Source: Actinomycetota bacterium (GTDB lineage Bacteria; Actinomycetota; Actinomycetes; Nanopelagicales; Nanopelagicaceae). Taken from it: DNA of 16,947 nucleotides. The notes below the pieces were generated by a model that did no database searches, was not told the origin of the DNA, and saw only the letters and a program-made list of their open reading frames with translations. The stretch's first letter is position 1. Each line of letters opens with the position of its first letter. The stretch spans positions 1 through 16,947 of the forward strand of contig CANNDP010000013.1 in the NCBI GenBank assembly GCA_947503395.1, in the 5' to 3' direction. A program made the position numbers and the translations under genes. This document shows, one piece after another, positions 6,395 to 13,535 of this stretch.

Positions 6395-7710
6395 GCATTA
6401 ACAAGGAAGTGAAAGAGAGTTCTTGCGCCAAATTGCAGTGAATCTATTGGCACTCTCTCATCAATTCCATGAAATAGCCCAGTGAAATCTAGATCTGGTG
6501 GCAGCTTAAGCGGACTAAAGCCATAACCAACAATTCCAAGTTTTGCTAAGGCTTTATTATCAGTTCCACCACTTAGAAGATATGGAATTGGAATTCCATC
6601 TGGATCTTCTGACTTAATCGCTGCAATCATGGCATCAACAAGTGGTCCGCCAAATTCAACCTCTAGCGGGATATCAGAGACAAGGCTTTCAACCTTGACA
6701 TGCTCGCCAACTAAGGATTTAACAGTATCGAGAAGCTCTTTTTCATAGCCCGGCAACGTTCTGCCATCAACGACTGCGCTTGCACTCTGCGGAATCACAT
6801 TGGCTTTGTAGCCAGCTTCAAGCATCGTGGGATTTGTGGTGTTACAAAGCGTTGCGCCAATCATCTTGCCCATCGGGCCCACTTCATCAATTAGCGGCTG
6901 CAGATTATTTCTATCATATGGCTTTCCAGAAATCTCTGAGATCTTCTGAAAGAAGAGATCGCTGGTTTTAGTAATTCTCTGAGGCCAGGTGTAGTTACCA
7001 ATCTTTGCTATCGCCTCTGTTAGACGGGTTACAGCATTTGCATTGTTGACCATCGAGCCATGGCCTGCGACGCCCTCTGCGGTTATCTTCATCCATTCGA
7101 TTCCCTTTTGAGAAGCTTCAATTGCATAAACACGCTTACCCGAGAGAAGAGTTAGAGAGAAACCTCCAACTTCAGAAATCGTTTCGCTGCATCCTGCAAA
7201 TACCTCTGGATGATTCTCGGCCATCCACCTTGATCCATATATGCCACCCGCTTCTTCGTCGCCAAAGAAGACAATTACGATGCTTCGCTCTGGTTGATAG
7301 TTATGTCTGGCCCAGAGTCTTATAACCGCAAGAATCATTGCATCCATATTTTTCATATCAACCGCACCGCGTCCCCAGATGCATCCATCTTTGATTGCGC
7401 CAGAGAATGGATCTACTGACCAATCAGCTGCATTTGCTGGAACCACATCAAGATGACCATTTACAACAAGACCGGGTCTTGACTTGTCTTTGCCTTCAAT
7501 TCTTGCAACTACGGAGCAGCGATTGGGAGCACTTTCATAAATCTTGCTCTCAATTCCAACTTCTTTCATCTTGGCAGCCACATATTCAGCAGCAGCTTTC
7601 TCATCGCCTTTGCCTTCGCCAAAATTGACGCTTGGAATCTGAATCAATTCCTGGCAGAGCTTTACTACATCTTCTTCTAGTTCTATGCGCTGGGCATCAG
7701 TTAGTTTCAT
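6391..7710 (-). CDS. M20 family metallopeptidase (dipeptidase / ArgE-DapE-like)
   Basis: Zinc-dependent amidohydrolase or peptidase. M20 members split dipeptides or N-acyl amino acids, and which of these this one does cannot be read from sequence. Seen: the first metal motif with His86 and Asp88 in NGHLDVVP, bridging Asp118 in GRGAVDMKN, and the catalytic pair Glu152-Glu153 in FFGDEEAGG. A dimerisation domain starts around residues 200-220 and contains AGHGSM with His217. Late motifs are SGGTDNKAL and the C-terminal metal-binding His in GLFHGIDER. There is no signal peptide, so it is cytosolic. The 439-aa length is typical. It resembles the mycobacterial gene called dapE2 (Rv2141c), but the essential diaminopimelate enzyme DapE is usually shorter. 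Its TAG stop overlaps the reductase stop by 3 nt. It is divergent from the tRNA-Leu gene. Confidence 0.92.
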   Translation of the reverse strand: MKLTDAQRIELEEDVVKLCQELIQIPSVNFGEGKGDEKAAAEYVAAKMKEVGIESKIYESAPNRCSVVARIEGKDKSRPGLVVNGHLDVVPANAADWSVDPFSGAIKDGCIWGRGAVDMKNMDAMILAVIRLWARHNYQPERSIVIVFFGDEEAGGIYGSRWMAENHPEVFAGCSETISEVGGFSLTLLSGKRVYAIEASQKGIEWMKITAEGVAGHGSMVNNANAVTRLTEAIAKIGNYTWPQRITKTSDLFFQKISEISGKPYDRNNLQPLIDEVGPMGKMIGATLCNTTNPTMLEAGYKANVIPQSASAVVDGRTLPGYEKELLDTVKSLVGEHVKVESLVSDIPLEVEFGGPLVDAMIAAIKSEDPDGIPIPYLLSGGTDNKALAKLGIVGYGFSPLKLPPDLDFTGLFHGIDERVPIDSLQFGARTLFHFLVNA

Positions 7711-7714
7711 GGGC

Positions 7715-7721
7715 TAAAGTA
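7715..7721. promoter_or_regulatory. Shared symmetric -10 element for tRNA-Leu (+) and M20 gene (-)
   Basis: TAAAGTA reads as TAAAGT on the plus strand, 11 nt before the tRNA 5' end, and as TACTTT on the minus strand, 5 nt before the M20 ATG at 7710. The same bases may therefore serve divergent promoters. For the M20 gene, CATACT one step upstream (7718-7723, 7-nt spacer) is an alternative. Confidence 0.45.
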
Positions 7722-7731
7722 TGCCCGCATT

Positions 7732-7815
7732 GTCCGGGTGGCGGAATTGGCAGACGCGCTAGCTTGAGGTGTTAGTTCCCGCAAGGGATTAGGGGTTCAA
7801 GTCCCCTCTCGGACA
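7732..7815 (+). tRNA. tRNA-Leu (anticodon GAG)
   Basis: An 84-nt class II tRNA. Acceptor arms GTCCGGG and CTCGGAC pair over 7 bp with one G-T. The D arm holds the AATTGGCAGA loop. The anticodon stem CTAGC/GTTAG encloses the loop TTGAGGT with GAG at positions 34-36, reading CUC and CUU leucine codons. A long variable arm (TTCCCGCAAGGGA) is typical of tRNA-Leu. The T arm is GGGG TTCAAGT CCCC and the discriminator is A. The genome does not encode CCA (CGT follows), so a CCA-adding enzyme is required. Confidence 0.97.
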
Positions 7816-7826
7816 CGTTTTATAGA

Positions 7827-7832
7827 TACGCT
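7827..7832 (+). promoter_or_regulatory. Predicted -10 box of apt (TACGCT)
   Basis: TACGCT lies 11 nt after the tRNA and is followed by 6 nt and the GTG at 7839. It predicts a leaderless apt mRNA independent of the tRNA transcript. It also decides the start, because no ribosome binding site precedes this GTG. Confidence 0.5.
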
Positions 7833-7838
7833 CCCGCC

Positions 7839-8396
7839 GTGGCTCAAAGCAATCTAACCCCGCTGGATCGGGCGCTATCACTTATCGCCGATGTTCCCGA
7901 TTATCCAAAACCAGGGATCCTCTTCAAAGACATAACCCCTTTGCTTGCCGATGGAATTGGCTTTGGAGTGGTCATTGATGAATTTGCCAGGTCTATTCGC
8001 TCCCTCAATAAGAAAGTAGATGCGATAGTAGGAATTGAGAGTCGTGGATTTATTCTCGGTGGGGCAATTGCTAAAGCTCTAGAAATCGGTTTTGTCACGG
8101 TAAGAAAACCAGGCAAGTTACCTAGAGATGTCTATCGAAAAGAATACGCGCTGGAATATGGTTTTGATGCGTTAGAGCTTCATAAAGATCTTCTTGATCC
8201 ATCAGATAATGTGATAATCGTTGATGATGTGTTAGCAACCGGCGGCACAGCTCTTGCATGTCATGATCTAGTTGAAATAACTGGAGCCAAAGTAGTTGCG
8301 CATCTGTTTATGCTCGAAATTGAATTTCTGCAAGGACGCAAAATGATTAGCGATACCCATAGCGAGGTTGGAATTATCTCGCTTCTTAAGGCATAG
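7839..8396 (+). CDS. apt: Adenine phosphoribosyltransferase
   Basis: Cytosolic purine-salvage enzyme: adenine plus PRPP gives AMP and pyrophosphate. Seen: the N-terminal Apt signature DYPKPGILFKDITPLL (residues 21-36) and the GIESRGFILGGAIA loop (65-77), which binds base and pyrophosphate. RKPGKLP is the flexible catalytic loop, and the PRPP-binding motif VIIVDDVLATGGT lies at about 125-137. The 185-aa length is slightly above the common 170-180, with a short N-terminal extension. The GTG start is supported by the TACGCT box 6 nt upstream; a later start would cut into the conserved N-terminus. Thymidine kinase follows after 17 nt, so the two are probably one salvage operon. Confidence 0.95.
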   Translation: MAQSNLTPLDRALSLIADVPDYPKPGILFKDITPLLADGIGFGVVIDEFARSIRSLNKKVDAIVGIESRGFILGGAIAKALEIGFVTVRKPGKLPRDVYRKEYALEYGFDALELHKDLLDPSDNVIIVDDVLATGGTALACHDLVEITGAKVVAHLFMLEIEFLQGRKMISDTHSEVGIISLLKA

Positions 8397-8413
8397 GTAT
8401 TGGGGGCGATCAA

Positions 8414-9055
8414 ATGGCAGAGCTAATTTATTACTGCGGAACCATGGATAGCGGAAAATCAACGCTAGCTCTTCAGACTGCTCACAACCATCAAAGTCGC
8501 GGCAGGGCTGGCTTGCTCTTTACTAATCGCGACCGGGCAGGAAGTGGCAAGATTTCATCTCGCCTTGGGCTGACTTCAGAGGCGCTAGAAGTTTCACTTG
8601 AGATGGATCTCCATAAGTTTGTAGTTGATCAACTATCAACGGGAAAGCGAATTGACTACGTAATCTGCGATGAGGCCCAGTTCTACGCCCCTGAACAGGT
8701 TGAACAATTAGCCCGAATTGCAGATGGCCTTGGAATCGAAGTTTATGCCTTTGGAATCCTTACCGATTTTCGCACCAAGCTATTCCCTGGCTCTGCCAGG
8801 TTAATTGAGCTAGCTGATCGGGTTCAAACCCTGCAAGTTGAAGCCCTCTGTTGGTGTGGAAGGCGCGCAACTCATAATGCTAGAACTATTGGCGGGGTAA
8901 TGGTTACTGAAGGTGAGCAGGTGGTTGTTGGAGATACAAATGCCGCCAATGAAGTGGCTTATGAGGTTTTATGTCGTCGCCACCATATGAGAAAAGTGAC
9001 TGCTAGAAATTCAGGGGCAGCTCATCAATCAAGTGATCCACTCCCATTCCAGTAA
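8414..9055 (+). CDS. tdk: Thymidine kinase (TK1/Tdk type)
   Basis: Phosphorylates thymidine (and deoxyuridine) with ATP to dTMP, a salvage route into DNA synthesis. Seen: P-loop GTMDSGKST (residues 9-17), Walker B/catalytic DEAQF with Asp86-Glu87, and the lasso region ATHNARTIGG before VVGDTNAANEVAYE, which closes over the base. A structural zinc site is likely formed by Cys146, Cys148, Cys187 and a His in CRRHH. The E. coli-type enzymes use four Cys, so the His variant is a feature I see rather than one I can source. The 213-aa length fits. GGGGGCG 5 nt before the ATG is the likely ribosome binding site, consistent with an internal operon gene after apt. Its stop lies 1 nt from the stop of the convergent DUF554 gene. 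Confidence 0.94.
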   Translation: MAELIYYCGTMDSGKSTLALQTAHNHQSRGRAGLLFTNRDRAGSGKISSRLGLTSEALEVSLEMDLHKFVVDQLSTGKRIDYVICDEAQFYAPEQVEQLARIADGLGIEVYAFGILTDFRTKLFPGSARLIELADRVQTLQVEALCWCGRRATHNARTIGGVMVTEGEQVVVGDTNAANEVAYEVLCRRHHMRKVTARNSGAAHQSSDPLPFQ

Positions 9056-9056
9056 T

Positions 9057-9788
9057 CTAAATCGTTTTAGCTAACAGGGCAAAGAGCGGTGCAAGAGCTA
9101 AAGCTGGCAGAAGGTTGCCTATTGCTATCTGCTTGATATTAAGAAGTTTCAAAGCGATTCCTAGAAGTAAGACACCGCCGGTTGCCGTCATAGCGCTGAC
9201 TTGATACGGCTCAAGAATTGCTCCAAGTGCAAAACCAACCCCGGTCCAAGCAAATTGATAGATACCAACAGGCAAGGCTGATAAAGCTACTCCCCAACCA
9301 AGGGCTGCTGCAAAGGCAATAGATGTGAAAAAGTCGAGAATACTTTTCAACGTTAACTGCTCAATGCCTGTAGACATTCCATCACTAATGCTTCCTAAAA
9401 TTGCGAGTGGACCGATTACAAAGAGAAGCGAAGCGCTGACAAAACCCTCTACGAAAGGAGATTTTCCATCTTTATCAAATCGCGCCTTTAATTTGATTCC
9501 AATTACTTCAAGATGATCTTCAATCTTTAGCAGAGAACCAAGTAATCCACCCACTAGAAGTGAGGCAAGAACAACTAGAAGTGGTGAGCCATCTGGTAGA
9601 AATCTATTGAAATCTTCATCCCAAAGAGCTTTGATTGCCCCGGCCGCAGCAATTAAGGTGATTGCGCCAAGGACATCCATAACAAGATTTCGGGTTTTTT
9701 CACTCATCTTATTTCCAAGCAAAACACCTAGCGCAGCTCCAGCAATGATTGCCACTATATTAATAAGCGTTCCGACTCCGACGAACAT
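9057..9788 (-). CDS. DUF554 family membrane protein (YdfK-like)
   Basis: Polytopic inner-membrane protein of unknown function. Seen: the family N-terminus VGTLINIVAIIAGAALGVLLG, a Gly/Ala-rich first segment, then about six further hydrophobic segments. A short charged stretch KARFDKDGKSPF lies in the middle, before the conserved segment SLLFVIGPLAILGSISDG. The last segment ends close to the C-terminus. The 243-aa length matches the family (about 225-245). The ATG at 9788 is supported by TAGACT 7 nt upstream. It is divergent from the YczE-like membrane gene, with 39 bp between starts, so both could share control. A transport role is often presumed for such proteins but is not shown here. Confidence 0.88.
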   Translation of the reverse strand: MFVGVGTLINIVAIIAGAALGVLLGNKMSEKTRNLVMDVLGAITLIAAAGAIKALWDEDFNRFLPDGSPLLVVLASLLVGGLLGSLLKIEDHLEVIGIKLKARFDKDGKSPFVEGFVSASLLFVIGPLAILGSISDGMSTGIEQLTLKSILDFFTSIAFAAALGWGVALSALPVGIYQFAWTGVGFALGAILEPYQVSAMTATGGVLLLGIALKLLNIKQIAIGNLLPALALAPLFALLAKTI

Positions 9789-9795
9789 GAAGATA

Positions 9796-9801
9796 AGTCT
9801 A
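9796..9801 (-). promoter_or_regulatory. Predicted -10 box of the DUF554 gene (TAGACT)
   Basis: On the minus strand TAGACT is followed by 7 nt (TATCTTC) and the ATG at 9788, fitting a leaderless mRNA. It lies 14 bp from the -10 box of the divergent YczE-like gene. Confidence 0.5.
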
Positions 9802-9815
9802 GAGTATCAATGGTG

Positions 9816-9821
9816 TAGCGT
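9816..9821 (+). promoter_or_regulatory. Predicted -10 box of the YczE-like gene (TAGCGT)
   Basis: TAGCGT is followed by 6 nt (TAGAAA) and the GTG at 9828. The spacing supports both a leaderless mRNA and this GTG as the true start. Confidence 0.5.
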
Positions 9822-9827
9822 TAGAAA

Positions 9828-10490
9828 GTGAAGAGATTTATAGATGCGCTAAGGCCTCATAAAACCATTCCAATAACCCCTTGGAGCGCTTCCCATCGCT
9901 GGGATCTCTCTATATCTAGAGTTTCAATTCTCACTTTTGGTCTTTTCATTTTTGGAATCGGCGATAGCTTAATAATCATTTCAGAGCTCGGTAATGCGCC
10001 TTGGTCAGTTCTTGCTCAGGGAGTTGCAACAAGAAGTAATATCACCATAGGCAGTGCAACGTTTCTAATTAGTTGCCTTGTTCTCCTGCTCTGGATTCCA
10101 TTAAAAGAGAAACCCGGTTTTGGAACGCTTGCAAATATTGTTGTTATCGCTATTGGAATTGATGTTGGAATTGCTCTGATTGGAACTCCTGATTTATATC
10201 TCATTAAACTTCTCTATGTATTTATTGGCATTGGACTAATTGGCATTGGATCAGCTCTTTACATCACCTGCGCCCTTGGTCCAGGTCCCCGTGATGGCTG
10301 GATGACCTCCCTGCATAGAAGAACAGGAATCCGAGTCGGGCGGGTTAGAACTGCGATTGAGGTTTCAGTTCTCCTTGCTGGTTGGGCTTTAGGCGGCCGG
10401 ATCGGCCTTGGAACAGCGCTCTTTGCTCTGCTCATTGGGTATGCAGTCGCTGCAGGTTTTGGTGTCGTTTCCCGACTTACCAAGGGGTAA
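9828..10490 (+). CDS. YczE/YitT-like integral membrane protein
   Basis: Membrane protein of unknown function resembling the YczE group. Seen: a hydrophilic N-terminus of about 30 residues, then five or so hydrophobic segments (about residues 33-53, 72-90, 98-118, 124-148 and a C-terminal pair near 175-215). A conserved-looking motif LGPGPRDGWMTSL follows the fourth segment, and a similar one, LGNAPWSVLAQGV, follows the first. This internal similarity (LG.aPwd plus a G) is typical of the family. No signal peptide. The GTG start is supported by the TAGCGT box. It is followed after about 110 bp by a purine permease but is probably a separate unit. Efflux or transport is a guess. Confidence 0.82.
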   Translation: MKRFIDALRPHKTIPITPWSASHRWDLSISRVSILTFGLFIFGIGDSLIIISELGNAPWSVLAQGVATRSNITIGSATFLISCLVLLLWIPLKEKPGFGTLANIVVIAIGIDVGIALIGTPDLYLIKLLYVFIGIGLIGIGSALYITCALGPGPRDGWMTSLHRRTGIRVGRVRTAIEVSVLLAGWALGGRIGLGTALFALLIGYAVAAGFGVVSRLTKG

Positions 10491-10494
10491 CTAA

Positions 10495-10601
10495 TAGATT
10501 TAAGCCACTCCCCTCGGCTTGTGGACTGCATCCACACGGTGTCGCAACCACCACCGTTAAAAAATTAGCGACATCCCTTCATTGGGTTGAAAAGGAAGAG
10601 C
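10495..10601 (+). promoter_or_regulatory. Promoter and structured 5' leader of the NCS2 purine permease gene; candidate cis-regulatory RNA
   Basis: TAGATT (10495-10500) is a likely -10, giving a leader of about 95 nt, the only long one in the window. It can fold several ways. TGTGGA (10520-10525) pairs with TCCACA (10531-10536) around a CTGCA loop. CGGTG (10537-10541) pairs with CACCG (10552-10556). TGTCGC (10540-10545) can instead pair with GCGACA (10568-10573), which excludes the previous stem. CAACC (10545-10549) can pair with GGTTG (10585-10589) just before the ribosome binding site. CCTT (10576-10579) could cover AAGG of that site. Mutually exclusive stems next to the start region are what a riboswitch or attenuator would show. 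I do not recognise a known class. Confidence 0.4.
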
Positions 10602-12038
10602 ATGCTCGATTCATACTTCAAAATCTCACAACGGGGCTCCTCAGTAGCCCAGGAAGTCCGCGGCGGTGTAGTCACCTTCTTTACGATGGCCTATATCGTT
10701 GCTCTCAATCCACTAATCATCGGTCTTGCAAAAGACGGCGATGGAAAATTCCTTGGTGGCGGAGATGTTCCAAACCTAGCGCTCGTTGCGGCAGCAACGG
10801 CGTTAATTGCTGGTGTCATGTCAATTCTGATGGGAGTTGTTGCCAACTTCCCTCTTGCAATTGCAACTGGCCTCGGCTTAAACACCTTCGTAGCTGTTGG
10901 TATTGCCTCCAAGATGACCTGGGCAGATGCCATGGGTCTTGTTGTCCTTGAAGGAATTATCATCACCGTTCTCGTTCTTACTGGCTTTAGAACTGCCGTA
11001 TTTCGCGCAGTTCCAACTCAGCTAAAGATCGCGATCTCTGTCGGTATCGGTCTATTTATCGCCCTTATTGGTCTAGTCGATGCCGGATTCGTCCGTCGCA
11101 CTGGCTCAGGACCAGTTCCAGTAACACTTGGAAACAATGGTGAATTAGTTGGCTGGCCTGTAATCGTCTTTGCTTTTGGTCTCTTCCTAACTATCGGTTT
11201 GATGGTCAGAAAGATCAAAGCTGCTCTTCTACTTGGAATTATTATTTCAACTGGACTTGCAATCGCTCTTGAGAGCGCCTTTAAGATTGGGCCACTCTTT
11301 GATGGCGCAACTGGCAATGTAAATCCAAAGGGATGGAATCTAAATGTTCCAGCTCTGCCAGAAGCCGTTGTTGCAACTCCAGACTTTGGTCTGCTTGGTT
11401 CATTTAACCTCTTTGGTTCATTTGATCGAGTTCCACTAATCACAGCTCTTCTCTTGGTCTTCACTCTTCTCCTAGCTGACTTCTTTGACACTATGGGAAC
11501 GATGACTGCTATCGGTCAAGAGGCTGGATTAAACGATAAGGATGGAACTCCTCCAAATGCAGATCGCATCCTTCTTGTTGACTCACTAGCAGCTGTTGCA
11601 GGTGGCGCTGGTGGTGTTTCTTCAAACACTTCATATATCGAATCAGCATCAGGCGTTGGCGAAGGCGCTAGAACGGGACTTGCTTCAGTAGTAACTGGAG
11701 TTCTCTTCCTTCTAACTACCTTCCTAGCTCCATTAGTTGCAATCATTCCTTATGAAGCAGCTACCCCAGCTCTGATCATCGTAGGTTTCTTGATGATGAC
11801 TCAGATTAAATCAATTGATTGGGAAGATTATGGAATTGCAATTCCAGCCTTCTTAACCATCATTTTGATGCCATTTACCTACAACATCTCAGTAGGTATT
11901 GGAGCTGGATTTGTTTCTTATGTAGTAATCAGATACTTGCAGGGAAGACGTAAGGATGTCCATCCTCTACTTCTACTTACTGCAGGTCTGTTTATGATCT
12001 ACTTCCTCAATAACCCAATAAACGCTTGGGTAGCTTAA
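10602..12038 (+). CDS. NCS2-family purine permease (AzgA-like)
   Basis: Proton-coupled nucleobase transporter of the inner membrane. By resemblance to the AzgA/PbuG branch, the likely substrates are hypoxanthine, guanine or adenine, not uracil. Seen: the N-terminal family block YFKISQRGSS followed by TFFTMAYIVALNP, the half-helix motif ATGLGLNTFVA (about residues 88-98), and the subfamily signature DFFDTMGTMTAIGQEAG (about 294-310). GGVSSNTSYIESASG near 337-351 matches the second substrate-site block. Around 12-14 hydrophobic segments are present. I chose the ATG at 10602 because AAGGAAG lies just before it and the family begins at this residue; a TTG at 10587 would add five residues (483 aa). 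With apt upstream, imported adenine could be converted directly to AMP. A strong terminator follows. Confidence 0.92.
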   Translation: MLDSYFKISQRGSSVAQEVRGGVVTFFTMAYIVALNPLIIGLAKDGDGKFLGGGDVPNLALVAAATALIAGVMSILMGVVANFPLAIATGLGLNTFVAVGIASKMTWADAMGLVVLEGIIITVLVLTGFRTAVFRAVPTQLKIAISVGIGLFIALIGLVDAGFVRRTGSGPVPVTLGNNGELVGWPVIVFAFGLFLTIGLMVRKIKAALLLGIIISTGLAIALESAFKIGPLFDGATGNVNPKGWNLNVPALPEAVVATPDFGLLGSFNLFGSFDRVPLITALLLVFTLLLADFFDTMGTMTAIGQEAGLNDKDGTPPNADRILLVDSLAAVAGGAGGVSSNTSYIESASGVGEGARTGLASVVTGVLFLLTTFLAPLVAIIPYEAATPALIIVGFLMMTQIKSIDWEDYGIAIPAFLTIILMPFTYNISVGIGAGFVSYVVIRYLQGRRKDVHPLLLLTAGLFMIYFLNNPINAWVA

Positions 12039-12059
12039 AGAAATAGTTGTAGTAAAAGG

Positions 12060-12088
12060 TCTGGCCCGGTTTATCCCGGGCCAGATTT
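12060..12088 (+). terminator. Intrinsic terminator after the NCS2 gene, possibly bidirectional
   Basis: A perfect 10-bp GC-rich stem, TCTGGCCCGG with CCGGGCCAGA, encloses the 6-nt loop TTTATC and is followed by TTTATTT. On the minus strand the same hairpin is followed by CCTTTTA, so it may also end the convergent ABC-ung transcript, whose last gene stops 4 nt away. It is the only strong intrinsic terminator I see at a convergent junction here. Confidence 0.88.
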
Positions 12089-12091
12089 ATT

Positions 12092-12742
12092 TCACCAGAT
12101 AATTGCAGTTTTTCCTTTGTTTTCCAAAAGTTGATTCACTCTCGAAAAGGGCTTAGATCCAAGAAAACCTCGATGGGCTGAAAGCGGACTTGGATGAACC
12201 CCTTCGACTAAGCAATCCTCCTTGAAGAGATGGGCCAATTCTCTAGCACTTAATCCCCATAGCAAACCAACTGCTCCCAAGTTGGCGCAATGCGAAACGA
12301 TCTTCTCAGTGATTTCTTGCCAGCCTAACTTTGAATGTGAACCGCTCTCACCTGCGGTAACAGTAAGGACTCGATTTAACAGCATTACTCCTTGACCTGT
12401 CCATTTAGTCAGATCGCCATCTGCCGTTGTTGTTGAGCCAATATCGGTCATGATCTCTTTTTGAATATTTAGAAGCGATCCTGGCAGTCCAGTCTTTCTG
12501 GCAGGAACAGCGAAGGAAAGACCTATCGCATCTGAAATATTTGGATATGGATCTTGACCAACAATAATAACTTTCACTAATTCGGGTTTTATCTCTAATG
12601 CGCGAAATAAATGCTTTTTGTCTGGGAGTATCCGCTCGCCTTGGTCAGCTCGCTTTTGTAGCTTCGTGCCAAGCTCATCGATCTGCGAGTTATAGTCTTG
12701 GAGAAGTTCCTTCCAATGATCCGGAACTAAAGAAGAAAGCAT
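12092..12742 (-). CDS. ung: Uracil-DNA glycosylase (family 1)
   Basis: Removes uracil from DNA, starting base-excision repair of deaminated cytosine and misincorporated dUMP. Seen: the water-activating loop GQDPYP with Asp64, Phe76 in GLSFAVP stacking the uracil, Asn123 in MLLNRVLTV for uracil recognition, and the minor-groove intercalation loop HPSPLSA with His183. The 216-aa length is slightly short for the family (about 220-230). The common GQDPYHG reads GQDPYPN here, a variant I associate with other actinobacteria. Its ATG overlaps the stop of the ABC ATPase gene by one base (TAATG), so it is translated by coupling as the second gene of that unit. The opposite-strand terminator lies just past its stop. 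Confidence 0.96.
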   Translation of the reverse strand: MLSSLVPDHWKELLQDYNSQIDELGTKLQKRADQGERILPDKKHLFRALEIKPELVKVIIVGQDPYPNISDAIGLSFAVPARKTGLPGSLLNIQKEIMTDIGSTTTADGDLTKWTGQGVMLLNRVLTVTAGESGSHSKLGWQEITEKIVSHCANLGAVGLLWGLSARELAHLFKEDCLVEGVHPSPLSAHRGFLGSKPFSRVNQLLENKGKTAIIW

Positions 12743-13527
12743 TAATCTCTTGCCACAGCAAAATAACGCAAACCATTAAAGGATAATGAAACTCTGACGC
12801 CAAAAACCTCTTCGATATTCGCCTCGGTAAGAGTTTCAGATATCGCTCCTGCGTAGAGCGCCTGGCCTTCTTTAAGCAAAAGTGCGTGCGTGGTGCCTGC
12901 CGGAATCTCTTCAATATGATGAGTGACAATTACTGTTGCAGGGGCGCGCTCCTCGCTGGTGTATGAGGTGATGCGAGAAAGAATATCTTCACGACCTCCA
13001 AGATCTAGTCCAGCAGCTGGTTCATCGAGTAATAGAAGTTCAGGGTCTGCCATAAGCGCTCTTGAAATTTGAACTCGTTTCTTCTCACCTTCACTTAAAG
13101 TAGAAAGAGTCCTCTCTCCTAACTCTCGCACTCCAAAGATATTTAGAAGTGCTTTAGCCCTTGATTCATCCCAGAGATCGTAATCCTCTTGCCACCTACC
13201 AGCGATTCCATAAGCTGCAGTTAAAACAACGTCTATTACTTTCTCATCTCCTGGGAGAAATTCCATCATTGCGCTAGAGGTTAAACCAATTCGCGGTCTT
13301 AACTCAAAGACATCAGTTGATCCCATCTTCTCGCCAAGAATCTCCACACTGCCTTTGCTTGGGTGTATTAAGGCAGCAAGTAATTGCAGAAGTGTTGTCT
13401 TGCCTGCTCCATTTGGGCCAAGGATGACCCATCTTTCTTGCGCATTTATCTGCCAAGAAATAGGTCCTAAAATGCGCTTATTGGATCTAAGAACTTCCAC
13501 CTGGACGCAGCGCAATAAGGGTTCCAT
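12742..13527 (-). CDS. ABC transporter ATP-binding protein without adjacent permease
   Basis: Single ATPase domain of about 260 aa. Seen: Walker A GPNGAGKTT (residues 37-45), signature LSEGEKKRVQISRAL starting at 144, Walker B LLLLDEP with Asp168 and Glu169, and the H-loop VTHH with His203. Where the Q-loop Gln is expected, the sequence reads IGLTSSAM, so that Gln is missing. The family resembles YlmA/Rv3041c-type ATPases, which also sit next to serB in mycobacteria. No permease or binding protein is encoded nearby, so it either pairs with a distant partner or has a non-transport role; the substrate is unknown. It is co-transcribed with ung (1-nt overlap). TATCTT stands 8 nt before its ATG. 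Confidence 0.93.
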   Translation of the reverse strand: MEPLLRCVQVEVLRSNKRILGPISWQINAQERWVILGPNGAGKTTLLQLLAALIHPSKGSVEILGEKMGSTDVFELRPRIGLTSSAMMEFLPGDEKVIDVVLTAAYGIAGRWQEDYDLWDESRAKALLNIFGVRELGERTLSTLSEGEKKRVQISRALMADPELLLLDEPAAGLDLGGREDILSRITSYTSEERAPATVIVTHHIEEIPAGTTHALLLKEGQALYAGAISETLTEANIEEVFGVRVSLSFNGLRYFAVARD

Positions 13528-13535
13528 AGGGCGAC

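Noticed and set aside
10382..10951. 189-codon plus-strand frame spanning the end of the YczE-like gene, the leader and the start of the permease
   Set aside because: Cys/Arg/Ser-rich product without a family pattern; it exists only because the out-of-frame leader and the flanking genes happen to lack stops. Both flanking genes are clear.
11018..11491. 157-codon minus-strand frame inside the NCS2 permease
   Set aside because: Arg/Pro/Ser/Thr-rich antisense shadow of membrane-helix codons; no start signal and no homology I can recognise.
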